This document shows positions 32,139 through 43,801 of a stretch of DNA of 48,718 nt, piece after piece. Positions within the stretch are counted from its first letter, which is position 1, and each line of letters begins with the position of its first letter. Under the pieces are notes generated by a model. The model was not told the origin of the DNA. It did not search any database and saw only the letters and a list, made by a program, of their open reading frames with translations. The translations under genes were made by a program, and so were the position numbers. Where the stretch lies: assembly GCA_018240465.1 (NCBI GenBank), contig JAFEFS010000037.1:1-48718 (forward strand). Reading direction: 5' to 3'. Source of the stretch: Pseudomonadota bacterium. GTDB taxonomy: Bacteria; Pseudomonadota; Gammaproteobacteria; Xanthomonadales; Rhodanobacteraceae.

Positions 32139-33068
32139 GTGCAAAAGTATAAGATGCTGATCGACACCGATCCCGGCGTCGACGACGCGATGGCGATCCT
32201 GATGGCGCACGAACGCGCCGAGGTGATCGGCCTGTCGGTGGCGGCGGGTAACGTCGGCCTCGAGCACACGCTCGCCAACGCACTCAAGCTGGTCGAGGTG
32301 ATCGACACGCAGACGCCGGTCTACGCCGGCTGCGCGACGCCGCTGGTGCACGCGTCGGAAGATGCCGCCGACGTGCACGGCAGCGACGGCTTCGGCGACA
32401 CCGCTTACACGCCAAGCACGCGCAGCGCGGAGAGCGAACACGCGGCGCTCGCGATCCTGCGTGCCTCGCACGAATACGCGGGCAGCCTCGTCCTCGTCGC
32501 GCTCGCGCCGCTGACCAACCTCGCGCTCGCGCTCAAGCTCGATCCGGACCTGCCGTTGCGCGTGGCGCGCCTCGTCGTCATGGGTGGCGCGGTGACCGGG
32601 CAAGGCAACTATGGCACGGTGCCGGCCGAGTTCAACGTCGGCTTCGACCCCGAGGCCGCGCACGTGGTGTTCTCCGCGTGGCCGCAGTTCACCCTCGTCG
32701 ACTGGGAGGCGACGATGCGCCATGGCCTCGACTTCGCGCGCTTCGAGGCGATGCTCGCCCGAGGCGATGCGCGCGCGAAGTTCTACGACTCGATCACCGC
32801 GAAGACACGCGCCTGGTCGCGCGGGCGTGGCCGGCCGAAACTGCTGATCGCCGACGCTCTGGCGATGGCGGTCGCGCTCGAACCCGATATCGTCACGCGC
32901 GCCGAAGACCACCATGTCGGCGTCGAACTCGACGGCAAGCTCACGCGCGGCGCCACCGTGGTCGACTGGCAGGATCGCAACGCCCGGCCCGCAAACGCGC
33001 GCATCGTGCTCGAGGTCGATCAGTCCCGTTTCGAGGCGCTGCTCGCCGCGGCCGTCGGCGCGGGCTGA
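32139..33068 (+). CDS. Inosine/uridine-preferring nucleoside hydrolase
   Basis: The 309-residue enzyme hydrolyses the N-glycosidic bond of ribonucleosides. It has the metal-binding motif IDTDPGVDDAMAI near the N-terminus, VMGGAVTGQGN and the PAEFNVGFDPEAA block (residues ~165-176), and the late aspartate in LLIADALAMAV, matching the IunH/RihA-C family. The GTG at 32139 begins QKYKMLIDTDPG as in homologues; ATGs at 32106 and 32154 are alternatives. Its 3' end overlaps the convergent mscK gene by 49 bp. Substrate preference is not readable. Confidence 0.9.
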   Translation: MQKYKMLIDTDPGVDDAMAILMAHERAEVIGLSVAAGNVGLEHTLANALKLVEVIDTQTPVYAGCATPLVHASEDAADVHGSDGFGDTAYTPSTRSAESEHAALAILRASHEYAGSLVLVALAPLTNLALALKLDPDLPLRVARLVVMGGAVTGQGNYGTVPAEFNVGFDPEAAHVVFSAWPQFTLVDWEATMRHGLDFARFEAMLARGDARAKFYDSITAKTRAWSRGRGRPKLLIADALAMAVALEPDIVTRAEDHHVGVELDGKLTRGATVVDWQDRNARPANARIVLEVDQSRFEALLAAAVGAG

Positions 33069-36000
33069 GAACCGGCGCCCGACCCGGCGGCATTGCGCAG
33101 CCAAACATCGCGCGTCGGGTAGGCGATCTCGATGTCATTGGCGCGGAACACCTCGGCGATGCGCATCTGCAGTTCGGTGCGCACGAGGTTGCGCTGGCCG
33201 ATCTCGGCGACGAAGAAGCGCAGTTCGAAATCCTGGCTCGAGTCGCCGAAGCCGGTCATCCAGGCGAGCGGCGGCGGGTCGGCGAGGACGGTCGGGTGCT
33301 CGCCCGCGACCTGCAGCAACAGCTTTTGCGCGAGACGCGGATCGTTGCGATAGGCGACGCCGACCTTGATCACCACGCGCGTGGTCGTGTCGCTCAGTGT
33401 CCAGTTGACCAGGCGGTCGGTGATGAACGTCTTGTTCGGCACGATCACCTCCTTGTTGTCCCAGTCGAGGATCGTCGTCGCGCGCGTGCGGATGCGCGTG
33501 ACCGTGCCTTCGATGCCGCCGATGGTGATGATGTCGCCGACGCGCGCCGGGCGTTCGAACAGCACGATCAGGCCGGAGATGAAGTTGGCGAAGACTTCCT
33601 GCAGGCCGAAGCCGAGGCCGACGGTGAGGCCGGCGGCGAGCCACTGCAGGTTCGACCAGTGCAGGCCGAGCAGCGACAGGCCGACAAGCACGCCGACGAG
33701 CACGATCAGGTAGCGCACGATGCTTACGATGGCGTAGCGCGTCGGCGCGTCGATGTTGAGCCTGCGCAGCACGCCGATCTCGACCAGGCCGGGCAGGTTG
33801 CGCGTGGCGATGAAGGTCATAGCCAGCAGCAGTGCCGATTCGAGCACCGCACGCAGGGTCACATCGAACGCAACCTGCTTGCCGCTTGCGTCGGTGGCGG
33901 TGGACGACCACAGCCGGTAGTTGTCGAGAAAGTTCAGCGCCGGCGCGATGTCCGACCAGATCACGAGCAGGGTCGCACCGAGCAACAACACGGTGACCAG
34001 ACGCAGCACGCGGCGTGTCTGCGCACCGAGATCGGCGACGGCGATCTGTTCGGGCTCGGCTTCCGGCAGCGCCTCGCCTTCTGCGGGCGGCCCGATGGCC
34101 TGCAGCTCGGCGATCTGGCGATCCTCGGCGCGCTTGAGGGCGAGGCGGCGCTCGCCGAGGATCAGCCAACGCACGGCGAGGCCGTGAACGACGGCGAGCG
34201 CGAGGATCGCGATCAGCGACAGCAACAAATGCTCGGCGAATACGATCGCGGTGAAGAAGTAGCCGAGCGCGGCAAGCACGGCCAGGGCAACGCAGGCGGC
34301 GCTGAAGCCGACGCGCGCGAACTGGCGCAGACGCAGCGGTTCGTCGTCGAGCTTGCTGCCGCGCTGCGACCAGATCCGGCCGCGGCCGAGCAGATGCCAG
34401 GCGATCGCGGCGAGGCCGAGCGCGCCGAGCAGGAACAGCGCTCGGCCGATCGTCGCGTCGCTCTCGTCGTTGCTGATCTCGCGCAGCCAGGTGTGAATGA
34501 AGATCGGCACGAGCACGGCCAGGGCGATCCATGGCACGGCGCGGCGCAGCGACATGCGGCGCGCGCGCAGCCAGCGGAAATGCAGGTGGGCGAGGCCGTT
34601 GTCGCGGTTGAGCCAGTACAGGAAGGAGAGCACGAACCACGGCGTCGCGATGCTGCGGGTAGCGAGACCGAACGAGCCTTCGAGCGGGTCTGCATGGGTG
34701 GCATGCAGGAACAGGCGCGCGAGTATCGACCAGAACAGCGCGACCGGGGCGGCGGCGAGGACGGTGAGCACGAGAGTCCAGGTGGTATAGCGATAGCGGT
34801 CGCTGCGGATGCGTCGCATCGGTACGGCGATGCGCTCGAACTCAACGGGTACGCGTCGGCGGGCATAGACCGCTGCGCCAAGCATGAGCAGCGCGGTGAT
34901 CGCGAGCGTGGCGTTCGCGCGCATGTAGTCGGTGATGCCGACGATCTGCGCGGGTTCCTTCGGCTGGGCGATATCGCGCAACGCGCGCACGACATCGCCG
35001 AACCACGCGGCATCGATCGGCGCGTGGCTCGGGATCGCGAGCAGGTTGGAGTCGAGCATGTCGTTCAGTGCGGTGGTGCTCGCGAGCAGGCCGGCAAGTT
35101 GTTGTTCGGCATCCTCGCCGATCGAGACCGCACGGGTTTTCGCCGCGATCAGGCGCGTGTACAGGTCGTCGCGCGTCGTTAGCAGGCGCTCGAGGCCGTC
35201 GTGCAGGGGGCCCGTGATCGCCGGCGGATGTCCGGCGTGGGCGAGCGCCACCGCGATCGCGCCGTCCATGTTCTCGAGGTGGTCCTGCTTGTCGCGCAGG
35301 TCGATCACGGCGAGCTTGCTGCGCGCGAGTTCATTACGCAGGTCGGCGATTTCGCGTTCGAGCGTGCTCAGCGGCTTCAGCTTGCGCCGCTCGGCGAGCA
35401 ACAGGGTGCCGACGTCCTCGCTGACCCCGCCGAGATCGAGGCGCGCCCTGGTGCTCTTGGCCGCCTGCTCGGTACTGCTGCGTTCGCCCGTGTAGGTGTC
35501 CTGCAGTTCGCGCAGTGCCGAGATACGCTTGACCGTGGCAACGAGTTCCTGCCCGAGCGCGAGGTTGTTCGCCGCGGCCTCGCGCAGCACTTGCGCGGCG
35601 CGTGCGGCGTCGAGTTTGTCGCGCTCGGTGCCAAGCTGGATGACGAGATCGCTGACCTTGCTTGTATAGCGGTTGAGGACCATGTTTTCCAGCCACTGCA
35701 CGCGCTGGTTGTGCTCGTCGATGTCGCGTCGCGCGGCGCTGCGCTGTGCGAACAGGCCGCGGATGCGCGCCTCGTAGGTACGCTGTTCGGCTTCAAGCGC
35801 GGCGATGCGGCAGAGTTGCAGGCGTTCTGCCGCTTGCGTGCGCAGGCGCATCGCCGCGGCAAGTGCGCGTGCCGTGTCCGGCGCAAGCGTGGCGGATGCC
35901 GCGGTCATGGCCGGCTGCTCGGCGCGAGCGGCGGCGAGTTCGTCGCGCATCGCGTCGGGCCGCTGGGTCTGCTTCTGCAGGGTCTCCTCGAGGTTGCGCA

Positions 36001-36484
36001 GCGTGGCGCGCGATGCCCCAAGCCGGGTGCGCTCGCTTTCGAGCAGATCGGCAAGCTGTGCGGAGCTATCGTCGTCGGGCAGCTTCGCGCGCCACTCAGC
36101 GAAACTCTGTCCGGCCTCGCTGCCCGAAACCGGGGTCGCGGCATCAACCGGAGCGGCCTTGAGCGCGGCGTCGAGAAAGCCCTGGCGGCGGGCAAGTGCG
36201 TCGCTCGCGGCCTGATCATCGGTCAGTGCGTCGCGCAGCAAGTCTTCGGCACTCTTGCGCTGGTCCGGGGTGAGATCGCGTGCGCGCGGCAGCGCCGCGA
36301 GAGCCTTGTTGATCGTGTCATCGAGCGCGACCGGGATCTCCTCGCTCGGCGTTGGTGCCGGGCGCGCGGCTTGCGGCGGAGCCTGCCGTGCGTCGGCGCA
36401 GAGCGGCAGGATCGCGGCCGCGGCGGCCAGCAGCAGGGCGGGAATGGTCGAAGGCGGGCGCGAGGATCGGGGCGAACGGGGCAT
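33020..36484 (-). CDS. mscK: Large mechanosensitive channel MscK (KefA) type
   Basis: The 1154-residue protein has a signal peptide (~1-33, ending near ADARQ), a long periplasmic region (~40-540) rich in coiled-coil heptads (for example [24 protein letters not shown]), about eight transmembrane helices from ~545 to ~830, and a C-terminal MscS pore and beta domain (~890-1110) with [31 protein letters not shown] and [18 protein letters not shown]. It protects cells from hypo-osmotic shock, like the E. coli MscK of similar size (1120 aa). ATG at 36484; an ATG 17 codons upstream would precede the signal peptide. It is divergent from rpmE2. Confidence 0.93.
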   Translation of the reverse strand: MPRSPRSSRPPSTIPALLLAAAAAILPLCADARQAPPQAARPAPTPSEEIPVALDDTINKALAALPRARDLTPDQRKSAEDLLRDALTDDQAASDALARRQGFLDAALKAAPVDAATPVSGSEAGQSFAEWRAKLPDDDSSAQLADLLESERTRLGASRATLRNLEETLQKQTQRPDAMRDELAAARAEQPAMTAASATLAPDTARALAAAMRLRTQAAERLQLCRIAALEAEQRTYEARIRGLFAQRSAARRDIDEHNQRVQWLENMVLNRYTSKVSDLVIQLGTERDKLDAARAAQVLREAAANNLALGQELVATVKRISALRELQDTYTGERSSTEQAAKSTRARLDLGGVSEDVGTLLLAERRKLKPLSTLEREIADLRNELARSKLAVIDLRDKQDHLENMDGAIAVALAHAGHPPAITGPLHDGLERLLTTRDDLYTRLIAAKTRAVSIGEDAEQQLAGLLASTTALNDMLDSNLLAIPSHAPIDAAWFGDVVRALRDIAQPKEPAQIVGITDYMRANATLAITALLMLGAAVYARRRVPVEFERIAVPMRRIRSDRYRYTTWTLVLTVLAAAPVALFWSILARLFLHATHADPLEGSFGLATRSIATPWFVLSFLYWLNRDNGLAHLHFRWLRARRMSLRRAVPWIALAVLVPIFIHTWLREISNDESDATIGRALFLLGALGLAAIAWHLLGRGRIWSQRGSKLDDEPLRLRQFARVGFSAACVALAVLAALGYFFTAIVFAEHLLLSLIAILALAVVHGLAVRWLILGERRLALKRAEDRQIAELQAIGPPAEGEALPEAEPEQIAVADLGAQTRRVLRLVTVLLLGATLLVIWSDIAPALNFLDNYRLWSSTATDASGKQVAFDVTLRAVLESALLLAMTFIATRNLPGLVEIGVLRRLNIDAPTRYAIVSIVRYLIVLVGVLVGLSLLGLHWSNLQWLAAGLTVGLGFGLQEVFANFISGLIVLFERPARVGDIITIGGIEGTVTRIRTRATTILDWDNKEVIVPNKTFITDRLVNWTLSDTTTRVVIKVGVAYRNDPRLAQKLLLQVAGEHPTVLADPPPLAWMTGFGDSSQDFELRFFVAEIGQRNLVRTELQMRIAEVFRANDIEIAYPTRDVWLRNAAGSGAGSQPAPTAAASSASKRD

Positions 36485-36609
36485 GGGCGTGGAGCGGTCG
36501 ATGCGGAACGGGGCGCGGTGGCTGCAGCAGTGCATTATGCGGTCTGCAAACCGAACCGCTGCCTGTCGGCCGCGATTTCGGGACCCGGATCAGGGGCAAC
36601 GCAGCTGTG

Positions 36610-36639
36610 TTGCGCCGCAAGTACAATTCCGGCTACAAT
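36610..36639 (+). promoter_or_regulatory. Candidate rpmE2 promoter
   Basis: TTGCGC (36610-36615), 18-bp spacer, TACAAT (36634-36639), with a second TACAATTC 12 bp upstream (36622-36629). Leader about 40 nt. The identical hexamers and spacing occur at the rpoZ promoter. Confidence 0.6.
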
Positions 36640-36684
36640 TCGCCTCTTTTCCCAGCGCAGTACCGCTACGCGGAGCCCCGAACC

Positions 36685-36939
36685 ATGAAAGCCGACATCC
36701 ATCCCGAATACAAATCCGTGGTCTTCCAGGATGTCTCGTCCAATTTCGCGATACTCACGCGTTCGACGATGACGAGCAAGGACACGATCAAGTGGGAAGA
36801 CGGCAAGGAATATCCCGTCGTCAAGATCGAAATTTCCAGCGCCTCGCATCCGTTCTACACGGGCAAGCACAAGATCGTCGATTCCGGCGGTCGCGTCGAC
36901 AAGTTCCGCAAGCGCTACGGCGGCACCGCGGCCAAGTAA
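36685..36939 (+). CDS. rpmE2: 50S ribosomal protein L31 type B
   Basis: The 84-residue protein has the type-B L31 layout: [29 protein letters not shown], then [29 protein letters not shown]. It lacks the CxxC pairs of zinc-binding type A L31 and is thus the zinc-independent form that in other bacteria replaces L31 when zinc is scarce. Xanthomonads often carry only the type-B gene. ATG at 36685. Monocistronic, followed by a 293-bp non-coding gap before gltA. Confidence 0.95.
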   Translation: MKADIHPEYKSVVFQDVSSNFAILTRSTMTSKDTIKWEDGKEYPVVKIEISSASHPFYTGKHKIVDSGGRVDKFRKRYGGTAAK

Positions 36940-37232
36940 GGAAGACCGGGCGTTCTCACCGGGCCTTCGCGGCCAGTTGTCGCGAAGCCCGCCCTCGCGA
37001 TGGTTCAAAGCCGGTTTCTTGCCGGCTGTTGGCGCGCGCAAGTTGCGCCGGTTGGCGCAGTTTCAAGGCACCGGTGAATGATGATTTCGTAACGCGAAAT
37101 CAAACGTCTGTGTGATATTCTGCGCGGGTTGTGCAGTGCAGCGCAGCGGGTTTCCGCGAACCCGCCTTCGAACGATGCGCCCATGCGGCAATCCACGCGC
37201 ACTGCTTCTTCTCTTCAGGAAAGGAGCCTTAC
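36940..37232. promoter_or_regulatory. rpmE2-gltA intergenic region with palindromes
   Basis: Three inverted repeats are visible in this 293-bp gap: a GGCCTTCGCG/CGCGAAGCC pair around 36963-36988, an AGCCGG/CCGGCT hairpin at 37009-37027, both possible rpmE2 terminators without T-tracts, and GATTTCG-N5-CGAAATC at 37083-37101. The last one lies just before a possible extended -10 (TGTGATATTCT, 37111-37121) and could be an operator for gltA. The gltA ribosome-binding site AAGGAG is at 37221-37226. Confidence 0.4.
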
Positions 37233-38525
37233 GTGGCCGATCAGACCGTGCAGTTGAGCGATTCCGCAACGAACAAGACCACGGCCTTGCCGGTCGTGAC
37301 CGGCAGCCTCGGCGATCCAGCGCTCGACATCGCCAAGCTCAACAAGGATACCGGCTACTTCACGTTCGATCCCGGTTTCGTCTCGACCGCGTCCACGCGC
37401 AGTGCGATCACGTTCATCGACGGCGACAAGGGCATTCTGCTGTATCGCGGTTATCCGATCGAGCAGCTCGCCAAGCAGTCGAGCTTTCTCGAAGTCGCCT
37501 ACCTGCTGATCAACGGCGAGCTTCCGACCGCTGCGCAATTCGGTGCATTCGACGACGAAGTGACGCATCACACGATGATGCACGAGTCGCTGCGTCACTA
37601 CCTCAGCGGCTTCCGCTACGATGCGCATCCGATGGCGATGCTGTGCGGCTCGGTCGCGACGCTGTCGGCGTTCTACCACGACACGCTCAACATCAACGAC
37701 CCCGAACAGCGCCGCCTCGCCGCGCTGCGCCTGATCGCGAAGATGCCGACGCTTGCGGCCGCGGCGTACCGCTTCTCGATAGACTGGCCGCTGCGTTATC
37801 CGCGCAACAACCTCGAGTACGTCACCCGCTTCCTGCACATGATGTTCGAGGTGCCGAGCGAGCCGCTGCAAATCTCGCCGGTCGCGGCGAAGGCGCTCGA
37901 CCTGCTCTTCATCCTGCATGCCGACCACGAGCAGAACGCTTCGACCTCGACCGTGCGCCTGGTCGGTTCGACCGGCGCGAATCCGTATGCCTGCGTCGCC
38001 GCCGGCATCGCCGCGTTATGGGGGCCGGCACACGGCGGCGCAAACGAGGCGGTGCTCAAGATGCTCGGCGAGATCGGTACAGCCGACAACGTGGCGAAGG
38101 CGGTCGAGAAGGCGAAGGACAAGAATTCCGGCTTCCGCCTCATGGGCTTCGGCCATCGCGTGTACAAGAATTTCGACCCGCGCGCGACGATCATCCGCGA
38201 GATGTGCCACAAGGTGCTCGCCGACCTCGGTGTCGACGATCCGCTGCTCGACGTGGCGATGAAGCTCGAGGAAGTCGCGCTCAAGGATCCGTACTTCGTC
38301 GAGCGCAAGCTCTATCCGAACGTCGACTTCTACTCGGGCATCATCTACAAGGCGCTGAAGATCCCGACCGAGATGTTCACCGTGATGTTCGCGATTGCGC
38401 GTACCGCGGGCTGGGTCGCGCACTGGCTCGAGCAGCACAACGACAAGGACACCAAGATCGGTCGTCCGCGCCAGATCTACACCGGCGCGACCACGCGCGA
38501 CTATCTGCCGCTCGACAAGCGCTGA
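37233..38525 (+). CDS. gltA: Citrate synthase
   Basis: The 430-residue type II (hexameric-type) citrate synthase condenses oxaloacetate and acetyl-CoA at the start of the TCA cycle. Motifs: [21 protein letters not shown], the catalytic histidine region [48 protein letters not shown] with the second active-site histidine, and the catalytic aspartate in NVDFYSG. Length matches E. coli GltA (427 aa). The start is GTG at 37233 with AAGGAG 6 nt upstream; an upstream ATG (37131) gives an unconserved Cys-rich extension and is rejected. Confidence 0.97.
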   Translation: MADQTVQLSDSATNKTTALPVVTGSLGDPALDIAKLNKDTGYFTFDPGFVSTASTRSAITFIDGDKGILLYRGYPIEQLAKQSSFLEVAYLLINGELPTAAQFGAFDDEVTHHTMMHESLRHYLSGFRYDAHPMAMLCGSVATLSAFYHDTLNINDPEQRRLAALRLIAKMPTLAAAAYRFSIDWPLRYPRNNLEYVTRFLHMMFEVPSEPLQISPVAAKALDLLFILHADHEQNASTSTVRLVGSTGANPYACVAAGIAALWGPAHGGANEAVLKMLGEIGTADNVAKAVEKAKDKNSGFRLMGFGHRVYKNFDPRATIIREMCHKVLADLGVDDPLLDVAMKLEEVALKDPYFVERKLYPNVDFYSGIIYKALKIPTEMFTVMFAIARTAGWVAHWLEQHNDKDTKIGRPRQIYTGATTRDYLPLDKR

Positions 38526-38553
38526 GGCCGGCACGCGGGCGATTGCCTTGCGC

Positions 38554-38579
38554 GGGCGCACGGTGCATCGCGCCCCTGT
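38554..38579 (+). terminator. Possible weak gltA terminator
   Basis: GGGCGC (38554-38559) and GCGCCC (38570-38575) form a hairpin about 30 nt after the gltA stop, followed by a short CTGTTT. The T-tract is poor, so this is tentative. The facing gene on the minus strand ends at 38635. Confidence 0.3.
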
Positions 38580-38634
38580 TTGGTGCGCGCTGCCGTCGCG
38601 TCATCGAAAAAAGTGCGTGCGGTGGATGGCGCCG

Positions 38635-39288
38635 TTATCCGGCGACTTCGTCGTCGAGCAGATTCCCCAGCGCGGCCCGTGTCGCGCGCGGCATCGGTTT
38701 GCCGTCGACACGGTCGAGCGGGGCTTGGCGCAGTCCGTCGTAGGGAAAGACAGTGACGTCGATCGTTGCATCGTCGACGGCGAATCGCAGCACGGGATAC
38801 TCGGCATCACGATCCGGGCCGACGCGCAGGCGGCGTGACTCGCTTCGGTGATCGATCCCGTGCTCGTCGAGCAGGCGCGTCGGCGCGTCGGGATCGTCGC
38901 TGAACAGATGCAGGCAGACCGCGGAATGCGCGTCGGCCGTGCCGTCGAGCACGGCGCCGACGAGGCGTGGCTCGAACGCGGCGAAGAAACGCATTGCCTC
39001 GACCGCGGTTTCGCGCAGCGCGCGCAGGCGCAAGGGCTGGTCCGCGGCATGGAACAGGCGCTGGTGTTCGCGCAGCGCGTTCTCGATCTCGACGTTGTTC
39101 GGCAACGCAGACTCCGCGTCGACGCCGAGCCGCGCCGCGGCCTTGCGCTTGGCCAGCGCGTAGTCGCGGATGCCGGACTCGCTGATCAAGCGCGCGGCTT
39201 CGGAAGCGATGCGTGCGCGTATCGCGTGCTGTTGCGTGCCTGCCTGCTGTCTGCGGCCGCCGCGCGTATCGGCGCGTCGTTCGCGCAT
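38635..39288 (-). CDS. Uncharacterised nucleotidyltransferase-like protein downstream of mrcA
   Basis: The 217-residue protein is not confidently assigned. The N-terminal third is basic and helical (IRARIASEAARLISESGIRDYALAKRKAAARLG, residues ~23-55). The middle segment FEPRLVGAVLDGTADAHSAVCLHLFSDDPDAPTRLLDEHGI (~104-144) recalls a nucleotidyltransferase-fold motif (G-S/V-x8-D/HSA), and a short conserved-looking tail follows. Its ATG (39288-39286) overlaps the mrcA stop by 1 nt, implying translational coupling to the peptidoglycan synthase. I suspect a conserved Xanthomonadales protein of unknown role. Confidence 0.7.
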   Translation of the reverse strand: MRERRADTRGGRRQQAGTQQHAIRARIASEAARLISESGIRDYALAKRKAAARLGVDAESALPNNVEIENALREHQRLFHAADQPLRLRALRETAVEAMRFFAAFEPRLVGAVLDGTADAHSAVCLHLFSDDPDAPTRLLDEHGIDHRSESRRLRVGPDRDAEYPVLRFAVDDATIDVTVFPYDGLRQAPLDRVDGKPMPRATRAALGNLLDDEVAG

Positions 39289-41801
39289 CAGAAGATCCCG
39301 TAGGCTTCCTGCTGCACCTTCTTCTCCGCCTCGGTCGGCTGGTTCGGGCTGTTCGCGATGCGGGTGAGGTCCTCGGTGCGGAACACCTCGGAGATCGTGT
39401 GCTCGGCGCCGGGCGAGGCGAGCAGGCCGGTTTCGGGATCGATCTGCGCGGTGCTGATGCCGGGCGGCATGTTGAACGGCTTCTCGGGCACGCCGTCGAG
39501 CGCGACGCGCATGAAGTCGATCCAGATCGGCAGCGCGGTCTGCGCGCCGAATTCGACGTGGCCCATCGAACTGAAGTCGTCGAAACCCATCCAGCTCGCG
39601 GCGACGAGATCGGGGTTGTAGCCGACGAACCAGCCATCGCGATGGTCGTTGGTCGAGCCGGTCTTGCCGAACAGGTCGTTGCGCTTGAGCACCATCGCGC
39701 CGGAGCCGGTGCCGCGGCGGACCACGTCGCGCAGCAGTGAACCGATCAGGTAGGCGGTGCGTGCGTCGAGCACGCGCGGCGCGAGTCTGGTTGTCGCCGG
39801 CGCGGTCGTCGTCGCCTGTGCGCTGGCGATCGGCGAGAGGTCGTTCTTCGTCGTCACGCCGTTGTTGTCGACCACGGTGCGCGTTGCCGGCGGGGCATCC
39901 GCACGGCCGTCGTCACCCGCGCGCTCCGGGCATTGCGCACAGACTTGCGCGGGCTGTGCCTTGTACACCTCCTTGCCGTCGCGATCGTAGATCGCATCGA
40001 CGAAGTACGGGTCGACGAGGAAGCCGCCGTTGGCGATCACCGCGAATGCGCGCGCCATGTTCATCGGTGACACCGAGGCGGTGCCGAGAGCCATCGACAG
40101 GTTCGGCGGCACTTGTTCGAGGCTGAGGCCGAAGCGGGTCACGAATTCGCGTGCATAGCGCACGCCGATCGCGTCGAGCAGGCGTACCGAGACGAGGTTC
40201 TTCGACTGCACCATCGCCTCGCGCAGGCGCATCGGTCCGGAGAACACGTCGTCGTCGTTTTTCGGCGTCCATTGCCCGTTCGGCTTGGATGGATCGGGGA
40301 ACACGACCGGCGCGTCGTTGACCACCGAGGCCGGGGTGAACCCGTGCTCGAACGCCGCGGCATAGAACAGTGGCTTGAAGCTCGAGCCGGGATTGCGCTG
40401 CGACTGCACCACGCGGTTGAACTTGCTGCGCGCGAACGAGAAGCCGCCGACTTCCGCACGTACCGCGCCGTCTTCCGGATCGAGCGCAACGAGCGCGCCC
40501 TGCACGGACGGAATCTGCGCCAGCTGCCAGCGGCCTTCCTTCTTCGGGTCGGTGTAGTGCGCGACGCGGACGATGTCGCCGGGCTTGAGCGCCGCATCGA
40601 CGCGCTTCGGCGCGGGGCCGCGACTGGTTTCGTCCTGGTAACGGCGCGCCCAGGCGATGTCTTCGAGCCCGAGCGAGATCGTCTGGCCGTCGTTGAGGCG
40701 CAGTTGCGCTTGCTTGTCGGTGCTCTGCATGACGATCGCTGGCACGAGGCCGAACGTGGTGCGGAATGCGTCGAGCTTGCGCTCAAGCTCGCTGGCCGTC
40801 GCGTTGCTCGCCAGCTCGACATGTGCTTCCGGACCGCGCCAGCCGTGGCGCCGGTCGTAAGCGATCAGGCCGGCGCGCACGGCCTCGTTGGCCGCGGTTT
40901 GCTCGCGCGAATCGATCGTCGTGCGGATCGTGTAGGCGTCGGTCAGCGCGTTGTTGCCGAGACGCTGGATCGCTTCCTGACGCACGAGCTCGGCCACGTA
41001 CGGCGCTTCGACGTCGATCGGCGGTTCGTGCGCGAAGGCGCGCTCAGGTTCGGCGTCGGCCTGCTTGAATTGGGCTTGATCGATGTAGCCGTTGTCGAGC
41101 ATGCGCTGCAGCACATAGCGGCGGCGCTCGAGCGCACGTGCGTGGTTGTTGAGCGGGTTGCCGGTCGAGGGGAATTTCGGCAGGCTCGCGAGCATCGCGC
41201 ACTCGGCCAGGTTGAGCTGATCCAGCGTCTTGCCGTAGTAGAACTCGGCGGCGGCGGCGACGCCGTAGGCGCGGTTGCCGAGGAAGATCTTGTTGAGATA
41301 CAGCTCGAGGATCTGATCCTTGCTCAGCGTGTTCTCGATCTTGAACGAGAGGAAGATCTCCGTCGCCTTGCGCGACAGACTCACTTCGGAGCTGAGGAAA
41401 AAGTCGCGCGCGACCTGCTGCGTGATCGTGCTGCCCCCGGGCACATGCAGCGTACGCTTGGAGATCATCAGGCCCACCGCGCGCAGGATGCCTTGATAGT
41501 CCACCCCGGGATGGTTGTAGAAATTGGCATCTTCGGCGGCGAGGAAGGCGTTCTTCACCTGCGCCGGCACCTGCTCGATCTTGATCGGAATCCGGCGCGT
41601 TTCGCCGTAGGTGGCGATGAGCTTGTTGTCCGCGCTGTAGATGCGCAGCGGCACCTGCAGGCTGACGTCGCGCAGCGAGTCCACGGGCGGCAAACCCGGC
41701 ACGATCAGCCAGTAGACGACGCCGAGGCCGATGGCCCCCAAGGCGATCAGGACGACCCCGAGGATCAGGGTGTAGCGGAGCAGGCGGCGGAGAAAACGCA
41801 T
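39288..41801 (-). CDS. mrcA: Penicillin-binding protein 1A (bifunctional peptidoglycan synthase)
   Basis: The 837-residue class A PBP has one N-terminal transmembrane anchor (~10-35), a GT51 glycosyltransferase domain (~55-230) with catalytic E90 in AAEDANFYNHPG and GGSTITQQVAR, an OB/linker region, and a transpeptidase domain (~430-790) with the active serine S473 in GSSFK, the SKN motif in VQSKNLVSVR, and K713 in FGKTGSTN. An Ala/Thr-rich insertion with a CAQC pair lies before the KTG box (~residues 625-675). It polymerises and cross-links murein in the periplasm. It is divergent from the pil operon, an arrangement common in gammaproteobacteria. Confidence 0.96.
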   Translation of the reverse strand: MRFLRRLLRYTLILGVVLIALGAIGLGVVYWLIVPGLPPVDSLRDVSLQVPLRIYSADNKLIATYGETRRIPIKIEQVPAQVKNAFLAAEDANFYNHPGVDYQGILRAVGLMISKRTLHVPGGSTITQQVARDFFLSSEVSLSRKATEIFLSFKIENTLSKDQILELYLNKIFLGNRAYGVAAAAEFYYGKTLDQLNLAECAMLASLPKFPSTGNPLNNHARALERRRYVLQRMLDNGYIDQAQFKQADAEPERAFAHEPPIDVEAPYVAELVRQEAIQRLGNNALTDAYTIRTTIDSREQTAANEAVRAGLIAYDRRHGWRGPEAHVELASNATASELERKLDAFRTTFGLVPAIVMQSTDKQAQLRLNDGQTISLGLEDIAWARRYQDETSRGPAPKRVDAALKPGDIVRVAHYTDPKKEGRWQLAQIPSVQGALVALDPEDGAVRAEVGGFSFARSKFNRVVQSQRNPGSSFKPLFYAAAFEHGFTPASVVNDAPVVFPDPSKPNGQWTPKNDDDVFSGPMRLREAMVQSKNLVSVRLLDAIGVRYAREFVTRFGLSLEQVPPNLSMALGTASVSPMNMARAFAVIANGGFLVDPYFVDAIYDRDGKEVYKAQPAQVCAQCPERAGDDGRADAPPATRTVVDNNGVTTKNDLSPIASAQATTTAPATTRLAPRVLDARTAYLIGSLLRDVVRRGTGSGAMVLKRNDLFGKTGSTNDHRDGWFVGYNPDLVAASWMGFDDFSSMGHVEFGAQTALPIWIDFMRVALDGVPEKPFNMPPGISTAQIDPETGLLASPGAEHTISEVFRTEDLTRIANSPNQPTEAEKKVQQEAYGIF

Positions 41802-43141
<1,340 letters not shown>

Positions 43142-43142
<1 letters not shown>

Positions 43143-43801
43143 TGGCGACGATCAACCTGCTGCCTTGGCGCGCCGAGCGGCGTCGCCAGCGTGAACGAGA
43201 TTTCTACACCATGCTCGCCGCGGCCGCGATCCTGGCCGTACTTTCCTGGCTGGCCTGGGGCTGGTGGATGGATCAGCGCATCAGCGATCAGGACGCGCGC
43301 AACGGCTATTTGAGCAGCGAGATCAAGCAGCTCGAGGGCAAGCTCAAGGAAATCAAGGATCTGGAAACAACCAAGGCCAAATTGCTTGCGCGCAAGCAGA
43401 TCATCGAGCAGTTGCAGGCGAGTCGTGCGCAGATGGTGCATCTGTTTGACGAACTGGTCCGCACGATTCCCGAGGGTGTGCGCCTGACCGCGCTGAAGCA
43501 GACCGGCAATCAGCTTGCGATGCAGGGGGTCGCGCAGGCGAATGGCGACGTGGCCAACTACATGCGCAACCTCGACGCGTCGGCGTGGATGCAGCGCTCG
43601 GATCTGCAGAAGACCGAGATCAAGGGCACAGACAAACGCAACCGCTACGAATTCGGCCTCACGGTGAAGCTGCGCTCGCCGGATCAGCCCGACGCAGATG
43701 CGCCGCCGGGTAGCGCGCCGGCGAAGCCGGGGGCAGCGCCACCCGCGCCATCCGGCAATCCTTCAACTCGGGCGCCGGCATCGGCTGCGGGGGCTCCATG
43801 A
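43142..43801 (+). CDS. pilN: Type IV pilus assembly protein PilN
   Basis: The 219-residue inner-membrane protein starts MATINLLPWRAERRRQRER, the conserved PilN tail that docks onto PilM. One transmembrane helix follows (~residues 22-42), then a periplasmic coiled coil (~50-105), a ferredoxin-like domain (~105-180) and a Pro/Ala-rich tail. It forms a heterodimer with PilO. The stop overlaps the pilO ATG by 4 nt. Confidence 0.94.

Noticed and set aside
32678..35182. A long plus-strand frame across the mscK gene
   Set aside because: It is antisense to the well-supported MscK protein, and is Arg/Asp/Glu-rich with no recognisable domain.
37131..37232. Longer gltA start at ATG 37131
   Set aside because: The extension is unconserved and Cys-rich; GTG 37233 has AAGGAG at the right distance and gives the normal family length.
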